From NCBI GenBank assembly GCA_013339895.1, contig JABACO010000003.1, positions 7,981,662-8,045,661 on the forward strand: a DNA stretch of 64,000 nucleotides. Direction: 5' to 3'. Origin of the DNA: Ephydatia muelleri (lineage: Eukaryota; Porifera; Demospongiae; Spongillida; Spongillidae). A program made the translations under genes and the position numbers. Of the stretch, positions 1 to 12,222 are shown piece by piece. The notes below the pieces were generated by a model. That model had not been told where the DNA came from and searched no databases. It saw nothing but the letters and a program-made list of their open reading frames with translations. The first letter of the stretch is position 1. Every line of letters starts with the position of its first letter.

Positions 1-20
1 ATAATCACACCAAATTTTTT

Positions 21-2004
21 TTACAAGTCTTGCACACACATAAGAAGTATAGAATAGTGTAATACATCAATTTCACTAATGTACAAATCATCTGTGATAT
101 AGTCAACTAAGAATTCATATAGCGTCATTGATACATCATCTCCGTCTTCTTGACTGCTTCCTCGTTTCCAATAAGTAGCAGTTACCTTATACCCTTTACA
201 ATTTTTAGATAACTTTACTGCTACAATTTTACCTTGGTATAATAAATTTTCTTCGTTAACAAACCACAAATGTTCAAAGCAGAGTCCATCAATCACTTCT
301 GGATTGGCAAGAATTGCTTTTATGTGGGATTCATCCATCTCTGGAAACTCTATACACAATTCTGCATTGCCTTCTGCAACACTCTGTATTTTCTTTTGTA
401 ACTTTCTTTGATAACTGCTATCTTTTTTCTGGTTTCTTTCCAATAGTCACTTATCCTGCTCCTTAGCAACATTTAGTTCATGGGTGTGAAGAAGCAACTT
501 CATCTTTTGAGCCTGTCCTATACAAAATTTAACATTTTTTCCTGCTCATTGTGAGGTTTTGAACAAAGCCATGGTAACGTTTTATTTATTTTAGACTTAA
601 CCTTTGCATCAACAAATCCAATTTTCACATTATGTGCATTTCTAAAATGATAATCAGCTAATCCAAGAGTTTTCTCTGCAAACATATTATGTGCAGGGGC
701 AGAGAGCGTTTGACTTGCCATAGGTGTTGGAATGTTGGATAGATTACCCTCAATGTAATCATACATTTGTCGTTCAATTACTTCGATGATACCAGTTATA
801 AGTCGGAACAAAATTTCATTCAAGCTTGCTTTCCCATTACATCCATTAAATTAAAATTACTTTGTAAACACTGCAGTATAGCATCTGTCTCTTTGTCCAA
901 ATCTATTCCAAACATATCTGTACATGTTGTTAAGACAAGTAATGGGCAATCCTTTAATGATTTTAAACATGTCTTAATGTATGAAATAGTATCAAGGTTA
1001 GTGATGCCTGGATTTCCATACAGCTGTTTCATCCAAGGCCCAGTCACTAATTTTCCAATAATGCCAAGTGCTTGCAATTGCAGTAATGATTTGTCATTTC
1101 TTAAGTTCTACTGTAATGCTGATCGCAAGCTAGTAGTATTACAACATGAAGTATCTAAAAAGATCAAAAGTTTTTCTCTTAAATAGTATAACACACCTGC
1201 CAGATGGAATACAACATGGAATTGGTTTCCTACATAGCGCACAATGATTCCAGGCTTGATATTTTCTTGCCTCAAAAATTGTTTAAATCCTCCTGGGTCA
1301 CCTTTACCTTGTTTAAAGCACATCTTTGTCATAGCATACATAAAATTAACTGCACAACAACTATTTCCAAATGTATCACTAGTAATATTATACTCCTTAT
1401 CATATACCTTTAGTAGATCTGTGCACCTTTTGGCAATCCCATCTAGAGGGTGCACATTGCATTTGAGCTCTAGTAGTTCAATGTCAAGTGATGATTAAAA
1501 ACTCTGAACTACACAATGGTTCACTGCTACTCTGTCAGTAAGGGTGTTCTTCAACTTGGTTTGTATTGGGTCAAGTTTGTGATATTCAGCAAATGAACTT
1601 ACAATAACATTTAAAACAGGTCTGAATATGGGAAGCATCAATCATCTGTTGTACGCCCAGCTAATTGTAGCACATAGGAAGTGGGAGGAACTGTTGCAAT
1701 GCAATTCCAAGCCATTTCTTATTGCTGAAACCTGTAGTGCATTGTCTGCACTGGTATCACCACTAAAACCTTCAATCAACTTCTTAAAATCTTCTGCAGT
1801 CTCTTCATCCTAATTTGGAAAAATACACACTAACAGATCGTTGCAGCATGCTAACATCTTAAAAGGGTTACATATAGGGTTGTAAGCACACTGGAAAGTT
1901 GCACAGTCATGCGTTAGTTCCATTTTCGCGGCAATGTACAATATGATATCTGGGGACGAGTCACTACCTGAGAAAATCTGGGGTATGCCTTGGGCATCGG
2001 CCAA
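21..2004 (-). pseudogene. Decayed transposase-like gene of a dispersed invertebrate family
   Basis: Four to five blocks read in order on the minus strand from about 2004 down to 21, in shifting frames and with several stops, so the gene is dead. Recognisable patches include VGNQFHVVFHLAGVLYYLRE (about 1240-1180), LQALGIIGKLVTGPW (about 1080-1030), SAPAHNMFAEKTLGLADYHF (about 700-640) and VDAKVKSKINKTL (about 610-570). I recall the same pattern (aromatic-rich block, then 'ALGIIDKLITGP', then 'TAPAHNMFAE') in many-copy predicted proteins of cnidarians and sponges, which suggests a mobile-element transposase with an RNase-H-like core. That is memory and inference, not a search. The last block, about 443-21, is lysine and acidic rich with a small beta-rich ending (YQGKIVAVKL). 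It lies divergent to the EnSpm fossil at 2768; whether both belong to one element is unclear. The gene runs off or ends near the left window edge. Confidence 0.45.
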
Positions 2005-2767
2005 AAATTATGGTATTTTCATAGTATGTAGATTTATAGCAAAACTGCGTTTATAAATACTTCTTTTTACGGTACCTCGAAAATAATGGTAGTCTTTATT
2101 TAGAGTTAAACTTTGTTAACGCTATAAGGTACTCAAAGGTAAGAAATGTTCTTAAAAAGTTGCAAAACCATGTTATACGGGCAGTGCTTAACCACCTAAC
2201 AACGTTTGACGTAAGTTGGCTTCATGCATAGCACGTGCCATATTTAAACACATAGGCTGTTGGATGACACTTTGGGCATCAACCAAAGTTCGTGAAATTT
2301 GAAATCCATATAGATTAAGACCTGGGGAGTACCTACATCTGATCGGTTTCCCGGTACCTCTAAAGACAAAAAAGTTCTACCAAACCTAAAGGGTACATAT
2401 TTTTTCTACGCGCCAGAAATTTTGAACTAAACGTTTCAAATAAACCAGAGCTGTGTCATAGCATAGACAATGTATCGACATACCCATAAATCCAGAAAAC
2501 AGTCCACAACAGCGATCAAACGAACACAAACCAGCTTTCACTCGAATTTAATGCACCTGAACAATTTGCAACCCGCGTCACAATTTTTACTTAATATTGG
2601 ATCACCAATTTTTCGGTACTCGTACGTGAAATATGCCGGTACCTAACATAGGGGAATTCCCTTGCCTGGCAAGCTCCTTTTATACTCGGATCGGAAGAAT
2701 TCTCCGGCGCTGCGCGTGCGTGAACGTACGACGCAATGCGCGTGTATTTACATAAACCTCGTTTTTT

Positions 2768-5075
2768 AAACGAAAAGGTCCATTCGAACGATTTGTAGTT
2801 TGCCCATCATGTAATGCTATCTATCATATCAGCAATTGTCCAACTACTTGCATTCACAAACAATATCCAAATCACCCTCAAGATCAATTCAGAAAACCAT
2901 GTGGAACACCCCTTCTTATAAAGCGCAAAGGATCCACTCGGGCTATAAAGACCTATTGTTACCAACCTTTGCAATCTGCAATTGGTAACATCATTAATCG
3001 TCCAAATTTTCTAGAAAAGTGTGAACTGTGTGAACCAGACACTCAAGTGCTAACTTATTATCAGATATTTATGATGGGAAAATTTGGAAAGAATTCCACA
3101 CTGTAAATGAGGCTCCTTTTTTGGCTAATCCTAATAACTTAGCCATTGGCTTAGGTTGTGATTGGTTTCAGCCATATAAGCATGTCAATTACTCGGTAGG
3201 TGCACTTTACATATTCTTTTATAACTTGCCAAGGGAAGAAAGAATGAAAATTGAAAATGTAGTATTGCTTGGACTTATCCCTGGCCCCTCTGAACCTAAA
3301 AAAGTAATGAATTCGTACTTGGGTCCCTTTGTAAATGATATGTTACAATTTTGGGAAGGTGTTCCATTGTGGCATGAATGCACAAAAAGCTAATACCGAT
3401 TCGTATGGCACTTCTGTCTGTGATGTGTGATATCCCTGCAACTAGAAAGCTTTGTGGCTTCGCTGGTCACAGTGCAGCACTTGGTTGTTCTAAGTGTTTG
3501 AAAAAATTCAGCTGGAGTTCAACTGAAATGAAATTAGATTTTTCTGGTTATGATAAGGATTCATGGGAAGCAAGAACCAATGCAGAGTACAAAGTTTCCT
3601 CAGAACTTTATTTACATGCACCAACTAAAACTGCAAAGAATCAAGTTGTTTCAGAATGTGGTGTTAGATATTCGATACTTGTCCAACTTCCATATTTTGA
3701 CATCATATGTATGCATACCATTGATCCCATGCATAATCTTTTGCTCGGTACGGCTAAACATATGCTTAGCATCTGGATGGACGAAAAACTTATCTCAAAG
3801 TCAGCACTTAAAAAATAGCAAGTGTTGCAGCTAAAATTTGTGTACCAAGGTCAAATGGTAGATTACCCCTCAAAATAGAATCAAATTTTGCTGGGTTTAC
3901 TGCTGATCAATGGAAAAATTGGATCACAATATACTCCTCCATATGCCTAAAAGATCAGTTGCCCAATGAACATTTACAGTGCTGGCTGCTTTATGTTAGA
4001 GCATGTAGCATTCTTTTGAGTACTGCCGTAACAAAGGAACATGTAGCTACTGCTGATGCATACTTGACACAGTTTTGCAAGGTATTTTTGAGACTATATG
4101 GTGGAAAACATTGCACAATAAATATGCATTTACATCTTCACCTTCATGACTGCATTCTTGATTATGGTCCAGTTTACAGTTTTTGGTGTTTTAGTTTCGA
4201 AAGGTTCAATGGAATTCTAGGTAGCTATTACACGAACAAGCACAACATTGAGACACAGTTTATGAAAAAATTTCTGCAGCACCAAGCATCAATGCTACTT
4301 CAGCTTCCACAAGAATTTGGGTATTTGTTGGCAGTGGATAAAGTAGAAAGTAACGGTGGGTCGCTTTTGCATGGATCATGTTCACCTGAAATAATTCAAC
4401 TACATCTTCATTTGGCCACTTCTCCTATGTCTGATTTAACTCACTTGAATTTCAGTGTCAATGAACTTGTCTCTAGCAACTCTTTTGCCACCAGTGCATA
4501 GAAATTATATGACAGCCAAATTAGCATCTGAATTAAGGTGTATCTACAAGTATCTCTATACCATTCATGACGAAAAAACTGCTGAATATTTTACATCAGA
4601 CAAGGCACACTTAGCTGGGCAATTATTACATTCCTCTGACTCAAAAACTCAAAGAGGATCAATGGTTTGTGCATATTGGCCAAGCAAAGGCGCTGAAGAA
4701 TTCAATGCTCTGATTCATTCAGGCTTACCTGGAGGTGTGCAATTTGGGATTGTACAGTTTTTTTATTGAGCATACTATAACGCTTGATAAAACACAGAAA
4801 AAAAAGCACATATTTGCTTTCATCAAATGGTTACAACATCACACACATCAATTTTGGTATGGTCAGTCTGCAACAATTTGCAAGCTGACATTTGAAGAAT
4901 CATCGGTCTGCAATTACCTACCTCTACAACGCATATTTTCTGTTTGTGCCCATGCAAAACTTGAGGTGAATTTTGGGGATGATAATGAAGAGTGTTTGTG
5001 GCAATTCCAGCACATGCTTCATCTCTATAACGATAATGAACTGGTTTGTACATGTATGCATGCAAACTCACTAGT
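2768..5075 (+). pseudogene. EnSpm/CACTA transposase (tnp2-type), frameshifted
   Basis: Five consecutive blocks on the plus strand give a near-complete tnp2 (Transposase_21) protein. An N-terminal zinc patch CPSCNAIYH lies at about 2798. The core follows with GLGCDWFQPYKH (3150), NVVLLGLIPGPSEPKKVM (3257-3310), CGFAGHSAALGCSKC (3450), then IDPMHNLLLGT (3721-3753), which holds the catalytic-region Asp and His of this family. Next come FSFERFNGILGSYYTNK (4192-4242) and a C-terminal tail to about 5000. The reading frame changes near 3065, 3370, 3815, 4500 and 4770, so no full protein can be made. It is a plain DNA transposon remnant of the CMC group (CACTA, Mirage, Chapaev). I could not find convincing CACTA termini on either side, so the element's limits are unknown. 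It moves by cut-and-paste in the nucleus when active. Confidence 0.75.
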
Positions 5076-5239
5076 GCATATGTAATATGCGTATGTACTT
5101 TCTCTTTACCATAGCTGTCAGTGTTGAAAAATTTTGTCATAATGATGTCAATGTGCATGTACAAGTATGAATCCTCATTATTTATTATCATTTGATATGC
5201 GCGCGCATGCACGTGTCAGACGCGGCAAATTTGTAAGCA

Positions 5240-7441
5240 TGGATACAGTGGGATTTTATGGAAATCGGTATTTGCAACCGATAGCGAGAGGGAGTAGATC
5301 AGATTTAGCGTCAACCTTGGAGGAAGTGAAGACTATTTTATATTATCTGTCGTACAGCAAGCACAAGAAAAGCAGGGTGCTGAACTTGTTCGCATGGCTA
5401 AAGAGATGGTGGTTTTAAAAGATGACGTTGACCGTATGAAACCGCATACACCAATGTCCGGGAGTGCGAATGTGCATTCTACACCGCCTAGCAGTAGAAG
5501 AATTCCTCCAGAGTTAAGCGTATGTTTCTTTATGTACATATAGTTTCACGATCACACGTTACTCTTTATACGACCACATGTTCGTGTTCAACTATTTTAT
5601 TCTCCCTCATAGGCCGCAGTCAGAGGGCTTTACACCAGCCTACCAGACGACAACAAATTTATGGCGAAAGAAGGGTAGGTACAAGAGGTATATAAAACAT
5701 TTTTGAATGAATCTATCCTGGCTTGAGATATAAAACGGTTCAAAATCAGCGCGTCGCCGCTTATCTGATGGACCAACTACAGAAGATGGACAGACTGAAA
5801 GACCACAGTTTGTATTTTTCAAGTAACGTTTGTTTGTATACCAATTGTACTGGATACCACACTAACACAGTGTATCCGTCAAGGAGCTATTTATCGTTAT
5901 TATGAATCAAGAAGGAGACTGCACAATGATTCTGCTGACGTAAGAGAAAGTGCGGTTAGAAGTAATGAAAAAACAACTAGGAAGCGGAGAACTCAGAAAA
6001 AGGTCAGTTTATAACTCACAGAGCACAACCATTATCAGTCTTATCTTAGCTTTACATGCAGCGAAGCTCTGTGGTAAAGAAAAAGGAGAAGAAATACTGG
6101 GATGAACTAGATTATCGATATATGACAGATGAAAGTGATGGTGAGCTTGATGGAAAGACTGTAAAAGAAACACATCGACCGTCTTGGCGATCAAGTGGTG
6201 AGTGCAAAGCATAAAGTTATTTACTTTTATATCAGTACTGCGCATGTGTTGACCTTCGATTTCTTTTCATACCATATTAGCACTGAACAAACTGATTGAA
6301 AAGCTGGATAATCGTCTTGTAAAAAAACGAGGTGCTCACTACATGGGATTTACAAGGTTACCAAGATCTGTAGGAGTGTCATCACTGTCAAATGCTCCTG
6401 AAAATGCACCAGCATGGGCTGTTACCACAAGTAATACTTTGAAATTGTTTGAATTTATGTTTTAATTACTCTCCTTTATCTTCCACGCATTGTGACAAGC
6501 TAAAAGACCTGACGGTAACTGCATAACATAAGTTTTGGTATAAAATTTGTTGATGTCATTTCTATTTAGAGCCACAATTGGTAGCACTCTCAGAGGTTCA
6601 AAACTGTATGCAGTTGATGAAAATAAAACTCCATTATTTTAATCTTATTCATTTATAGCCCAGACCCTACAGACAAATACAAGGCAACAGAGCTCTTCAG
6701 GTGATTAGATGAGTTGCAGTGGTTGTTATGAATTTTATGCTGTCATTAAACAATGTAGAACTGCTGGACACACCACCTGCACCACAGAATGGCACAAAAA
6801 ACAGACGGCGCTTGACATATACTGGTAGCTTGCATGAATGTAGTTGAGTGAAATTATAATCCATCTTTTTCATGAAGATACGAGCCCTGGTCCACAGTCT
6901 TCTAGATGAGTTGCTGCTAGTAACGTCCCCCTTCATGAAGATACCAGCCCTGGTCCACAGCCTTCAAGACGAGTTGCTACTAGTAAAGTTCCCCTTTATG
7001 AAGATAACAGCCCTCGTCCACAGCCTTCAAGACGAGATGCTACTAGTAAAGTTCCCCTTCATGAAGATACGAGCCCTGGTCCACAGCCTTCAAGACGAGT
7101 TGCTACTAGTAAAGGTAATTATGGATTTTTAGATCTATTTACTAAATAGCACCTCTATAGGGGATTTGGAGAAGTCAAGTGCTGTTACCTCAAAGCCGAA
7201 AAGAAATGTGTGAGTAGATTGATATACATGTATATTCACTTGTGCGTTGATAAATGCATGGTTTTACAAACATGCAGCTCTTCCAAAATTCTAGATTTTA
7301 ATGGTGAGCTAAAGGTAAATTTGTGTTCCATAATGATGTATCATTCTCACCTCAGATGTGATGGATGCTTTCAGTAGTGACTCTGCAAGTGAACCAGATG
7401 ATGAACTGGCATCATTGCCAGACAGCAGTGACAGCTCTTAG
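5240..7441 (+). CDS. Uncharacterised multi-exon acidic/basic gene with 21-residue repeats
   Basis: A run of short exons with good GT/AG borders can be followed on the plus strand: a coiled-coil-like exon ending PPSSRRIPPELS (about 5355-5532), AAVRGLYTSLPDDNKF (5613-5676), a lysine-rich exon near 5890-6002, YWDELDYRYMTDESDGELDG (6060-6200), ALNKLIEKLDNRLVKKRG (6281-6430), the repeat block at 6870-7115, then an acidic ending with DVMDAFSSDSASEPDDELAS and stop at 7439-7441. The start is uncertain: an ATG at 5240 opens MDTVGFYGNRYLQPIARG but reaches the coiled-coil exon in another frame, so either an intron near 5330 or a frameshift is needed. I recall similar 'MTDESD...WRS..LN.LI..LD' proteins beside EnSpm-like elements in corals and hydra, so this may be the second gene of the transposon whose transposase lies just upstream. 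Function unknown. One repeat copy carries TGA where its sisters have CGA. Confidence 0.45.
6870..7115 (+). repeat. 63-bp tandem repeat, 4 copies, coding for a 21-residue unit
   Basis: Four head-to-tail copies of a 63-bp unit read as HEDTSPGPQPSRRVATSK plus VPL, keeping frame because 63 is divisible by three. Copies 2 to 4 differ by a few substitutions. Copy 1 has an in-frame TGA (CGA in the other copies), so either copy 1 is intronic or the gene is damaged. The unit is proline, serine and arginine rich and likely disordered. Confidence 0.8.
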
Positions 7442-7756
7442 GCTTATTTGAAGAATACCAAGCATCTATTGCAACATCTTGTTCTCGGACTTATCACATA
7501 TCCTGGGCTACCTATCTACTCCATAATATCCCTGCTATTGAGTGTTAATCATATCAGCCAAGTCATTAAATATTTACGTTCGATTTAATGCGCGTTCGTC
7601 TCGAAATATCACTACATGTATTAGTAAGCTAAGCGCCATATCAGTATTATCTACTTACGGGTACGTTTCCCGTTTACCAATTGCAACGCAACACGCGTAC
7701 GCCACTACTGTCACGCTGGCGATTACGACTTACTTTGGTGGTAAGACGTAATGACG

Positions 7757-8185
7757 ACATATGGTGAGTCAACTGTTCACGTGTGTGTTTGCTTGCCTAG
7801 TAAAATATCCTCAGATTTAAGTTGGGGCCCAGCACTGCAAGGCCTTCACGTGCAATGACTCTCACCAGAAAGCCATTACACTGTGTGAATGTCACAGTGG
7901 TCCGATATATGGTGAGACATCTGTTCACACTTGTGTGTGTTTGCTTGCCTAGTAATTAGAATATCCTCAGGTTTGAGTTGGGGCCCAGCACTGTGCAATG
8001 ACTCTCACCAGAATGCCATTACACTGTGTGAATGTCACAGTGGTCCGATATATGGTAAGCCATCTGTTCACACTTGTGTGTGTTTCCTTGCCTAGTAATT
8101 AGAATATCCTCAGGTTTGAGTTGGGGCCCAGCACTGGCCTTCATGTGCAATGACCCTCACCAGAATGCCATATAGTGCAGAATGG
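7757..8185. repeat. Tandem repeat of about 145 bp, three copies, last one partial
   Basis: Each unit starts with ATATGGTGAG or ATATGGTAAG, runs through CTGTTCACACTTGTGTGTG, GTTGGGGCCCAGCACTG and ends with GAATGTCACAGTGGTCCG. Units begin near 7757, 7909 and 8050. The unit starts resemble splice donors, but I see no open frame shared by the copies. Confidence 0.8.
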
Positions 8186-11100
8186 TTACACCGTAGTTGC
8201 TATGCAGGCTCATGCCTTGTGCACGACATTTAGAAAGATCTACAAGACCAATATTGTGCATATTACATCAGAATATCATTTTTATTACCAAGCTAATTTC
8301 TTGTGAACACAATCACTGGAAGCAAGCTGTCACTGATATCTGATTGTGAGTACAACATTTTGTATTGTGTTGATCAGCTGGCTCACAACACGCCTGAATG
8401 ACATACATAACTGGTCACTCCATGACAATGGACGCGCAATTGATCAATCAGCCGTCAAGAATCTTTACCAGCCATGCCTTCACCGAGAATCGGGCTACTC
8501 TTATGTCTGTCTATATATTTCCAAGAGCTATGCATGCATGATATTATACATCGAGCCATTACGTACGTTGATTACACAGCCATTTTGTAAACTATGAGCA
8601 ATTCATGATCATGTACAAGAATCATTGTAATGTAGATATGCAATATCTAGTTTATTCAGCTGAATACTAGTTCTGATGATTGATATGTTGGAGGTCAACT
8701 GCTTTGCTGAACTGTGACGATGGATTAGTGAGGCACCTGAGATTGATTGCAGGGAGAAACACAGTCTAAAAATAACACTTCATGAGTACTGGCATTAAAA
8801 TAAATTAGTGTGCCTTAGATTGGTCATATGAGCCACTGCACAGCACTTTTTAACATAATAGCACACATACCTGCTCACCAGCCACCATGGCAGGTGACCC
8901 CAAAGCCACTGTCAACTATCTCTGAAGAACGATACACATCTTTTAGCTGCAAAAAGCACAGTTAGCACACCTTACAATTCAATTGCTGTCGTACAGTGCT
9001 CATTAATTCAGATGAGTGAGCTGTGAAAAATGATTTTCAGTATGATGCAGCTGCAATGCAAATTCCTGATGATGTGACTTGCAGTTAACACTGACAAAGT
9101 ATCCCCCATTAATGTCATCTGGGAAGCACATGCCACATCCTTACATGTGAGAGTAGTTTCTGGAAGTGAAAACACATGTTGTTAAACATAACTGTCACAC
9201 AGTAACAAATACGCAGGGCCATTGAGAGCCAGCCCGGGCCCAGGGCAAGCCTATACATGGGGCCCCATGCATGGATTTTGATTAATCCTTAATGGAGAGG
9301 GGTGGCAAACTGACAGCCATCAAAACCTCCACCCCGCCCCCCTCGAACATGTTTACGTCCGCTGTAGATATAAACATAAACTTTCATAACTAGCTCATTA
9401 CAAAGGTACTCACTCTAAAATAGCGCACCATCTCAAACAAAATAGTTTACAATGCGCATGCAAATAGACTAGTTACTGAAATTTCACAAGGTACTTACCC
9501 AAATGATGTGAGCCTTGTAGCTGGTCACACCTGAACTGGAAACACATTTGGAGAATAGGCGCTCCTGAAATCAGAGGCGCCTGGAATTAGAAAATATCCA
9601 TGTACCCATATCTAGTGCTCTTACAAAAGTTACGCACACCACCTGAGATACCATGGGAGCAAATTATGTTACGGGCGCGGGAGGATAGCTATAGGGCAGA
9701 CTTAACCATCATACAATTGAGCAGGCTAGCAAGCAATTCACAATATAGCGCACATTTATGTAGTAAGGTAATAAAACCATATTAGCATCTCCCTTTAAAA
9801 ATACATGTTGGAATAGCGCAACAGATTACTTGGTTTCTAAATACTGTACCTCTTGTTCTGATTCGCTAAGAACTTTCATGATAGTTGCTGTATACAGGCT
9901 CATCGTTCGATGAATCAAGATCGCATTGTACATCTGCACGATCATCATCTGGGTAAGGTCATAATCAGGTAAATAAATCGTCAATATTCTCTCTTTTAAA
10001 ACATACCCCTCTCAGTGAGACAATCGTCGCGAGTCTGATCTTTGCTTGATCTTTTGATGATTACTTCTTTCTGGTGCTCAAAATAGGTTGATTTACTCAC
10101 GTACTGACTCACTACAGTGGTAACAGAATCGTCTTTTCCCGCTCATTTACAGTTTTCAAAAACTGCTTTTCACGTGATCACAAATCAGTTTTAACTTAAC
10201 TTATAACTACCCTTGACCAATTCACGTGACCAATAGCGGTTCAGGGGAAATACACGCAACCGATTTTGGCGCCAAAGCACAACATGCAATGCGCACGATT
10301 TGCATATGGTAAGCGGTTCATTATCGGCCTTTGTCCTCCTCTATAGCAACTTTCAGGTTCAAAGATTGACGTGGAACTTATGGATCCGAATAAACCTGTT
10401 GATTCGCCACAAACTGATCATAAGACATGAGTGCTGCGTAAGCGCCATTTTTGGGGTGTCGAAGATATCACCTTTCTTCCATCGACAGGAATAGGTTGTA
10501 ACGCGAACACATAACGTATTATTGGTACGTTATTTGTATTTCCTCTACCCAGCCACCCTTTATTATTCTTTTTTGGCTTTGGAACGCAATGAGGTATGTA
10601 CAAGGGTCACTTTTTTCTCATCTGTGACTTTTTACACAAGATGAACGTTTGATGACGTGAGTGGCTCCACGATTGTGCCAGTGTCATCGCGCGCAGATTG
10701 TCAATACCGGCGCAAATGTGTAAGCAAGTACTTTTGTGGTTCATGCATTCATGATTGATGCTATACATAATTATCTTTCAACAGAACGGAATCGGGCTTT
10801 TTGCCTAATGCGGAGACCAAGCAAAACACTTGCTCTTCCCTTTTATATGCATTTGTATTTGTATATGGCTTTTTGAAGAACTAACCCTGAGAAAAGTGAA
10901 TGGGATGGTGCACGTATACGTAAAAGCTGCGTGGATAGAAAGTAGGAGCGGTACCGCTGTAGTACCGGTAGCCAGAAATCCAACCTTACGTACTGACGGT
11001 ACGATGCGGTAAAAAGCGAACCGCCTTTAACCGTGGATTTCCCGGATTGACGGGTTATAACGTTTAAAGACGTGACAGAGTGACGGAGGGAAAGACGTTA

Positions 11101-11837
11101 CCGTCCACTCTCCGTCCACAGACGGACCGTTGGTATTGATTTCAACGGTATCCGCCTACATCCGAGTGACGGGTAAGGTCACGTGATGAGACGTTACCGT
11201 CTTAATCTAATGGTTTCGCTGTGGAGGGTACGGGAGGGGGCGGGGGTGCCCCCTCCTGTGACAGCAAGGGGGTATGGGGGAGAGCTGATAGCTCCCCCAG
11301 TGGGGTCGGAGGCGAAGCCCCAGCCGCTTTTTTGCTTTTGCGTTTATTTCACATGAAATTCACAGTGATATTCCACATCACGCGATATCCGGATTACTAG
11401 AGCCTGCATGGATAGCGACGAGAAAACTCTTCATTCTTCACAATGCTATGGTTCCTACTGCTCAGCAATTAAATTCGTGACGCAAAGCTTTTGTGAAATT
11501 GTGACCGAAGCGTGCACGTGGCCATGCACCAGCTACATGTCGGTCTACATGTATGATATTAGTATTGTTAGTTTATTTAGCTCTATAGCTATCTGTTTTC
11601 TGAGGAAAAGAATCTGAGATCCATCCCATTCACGTCTTTTGATCGCTTACCTCAATTCCTGCTCACACGCACCATTCGATCGATCGCGCGATTAAATATT
11701 TCGTTAATACACATGTAGGAGGATTTAATTAGATCGATATAGACCCCACTTGGCTAGAACGATGTGCAATCTTGCAAATCCAAGGTCGGTAGCATGCAGA
11801 ACGCTGCATAGATTACAGTATGCATTACGTCATTCTT
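8186..11837. other. Stretch without a recognisable gene
   Basis: No frame here shows a domain or motif I know. It is AT-rich. At about 9220-9260 is a GC-rich patch (CCCGGGCCCAGGGCAAGCC). A GC-rich block at about 11220-11335 (GGGGGCGGGGGTGCCCC, then GGCGAAGCCCCAGCC) looks like the subterminal part of a hAT-type element, though I cannot pair its ends. The 10960-11210 stretch is dense in GACGG and CCGTC motifs in both orientations. Confidence 0.4.
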
Positions 11838-11905
11838 CATATAGGAAAGGGAGGGTCCGGACCCCCCCCCCCCCCCCCCCCCCCCCCCCCATAAATCCGC
11901 CCCTG
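11838..11905. mobile_element. hAT-like terminus with a C-homopolymer
   Basis: GGGTCCGGACC, then about 30 C, then AAATCCGCCCCTG, the reverse complement of the CAGGGGCGGAT end typical of one hAT group that recurs at 50893. The opposite end was not found, so this is a single terminus or a truncated copy. Confidence 0.45.
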
Positions 11906-12222
11906 ACACAGATCGCACAGCAAAAAAAAACGCGTCGAATCAATCATTGATTTCACAACGGATTTTAAATCTATTGTTAAATCAAGGCATGATTTCACAG
12001 TAAAATCAAGTGCGCTTGATTTTACTGTCAAATCAATTGCGAATCAATAATTGATTTGACGCGTTTTTTCACTGTGAGACAAGTAGTTGTCAATATAATG
12101 ACATAAGGAAATGGGATCATTTCCGCGCAAAGGGACCTAACACATGCTTTGTCAAGATTTCAAATTTTGTTATATTTTAGAAGTCTGAAATATCCTCTAC
12201 ACATTGCTTCTTATGCACTGAG

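Noticed and set aside
5160-5420. Separate small gene from ATG 5167
   Set aside because: The frame stops before the downstream exons and has no domain; treated as the uncertain start of the 5240-7441 gene.
7757-8185. Possible CRISPR-like array
   Set aside because: Units are about 145 bp head to tail without spacers, in a eukaryotic sequence.
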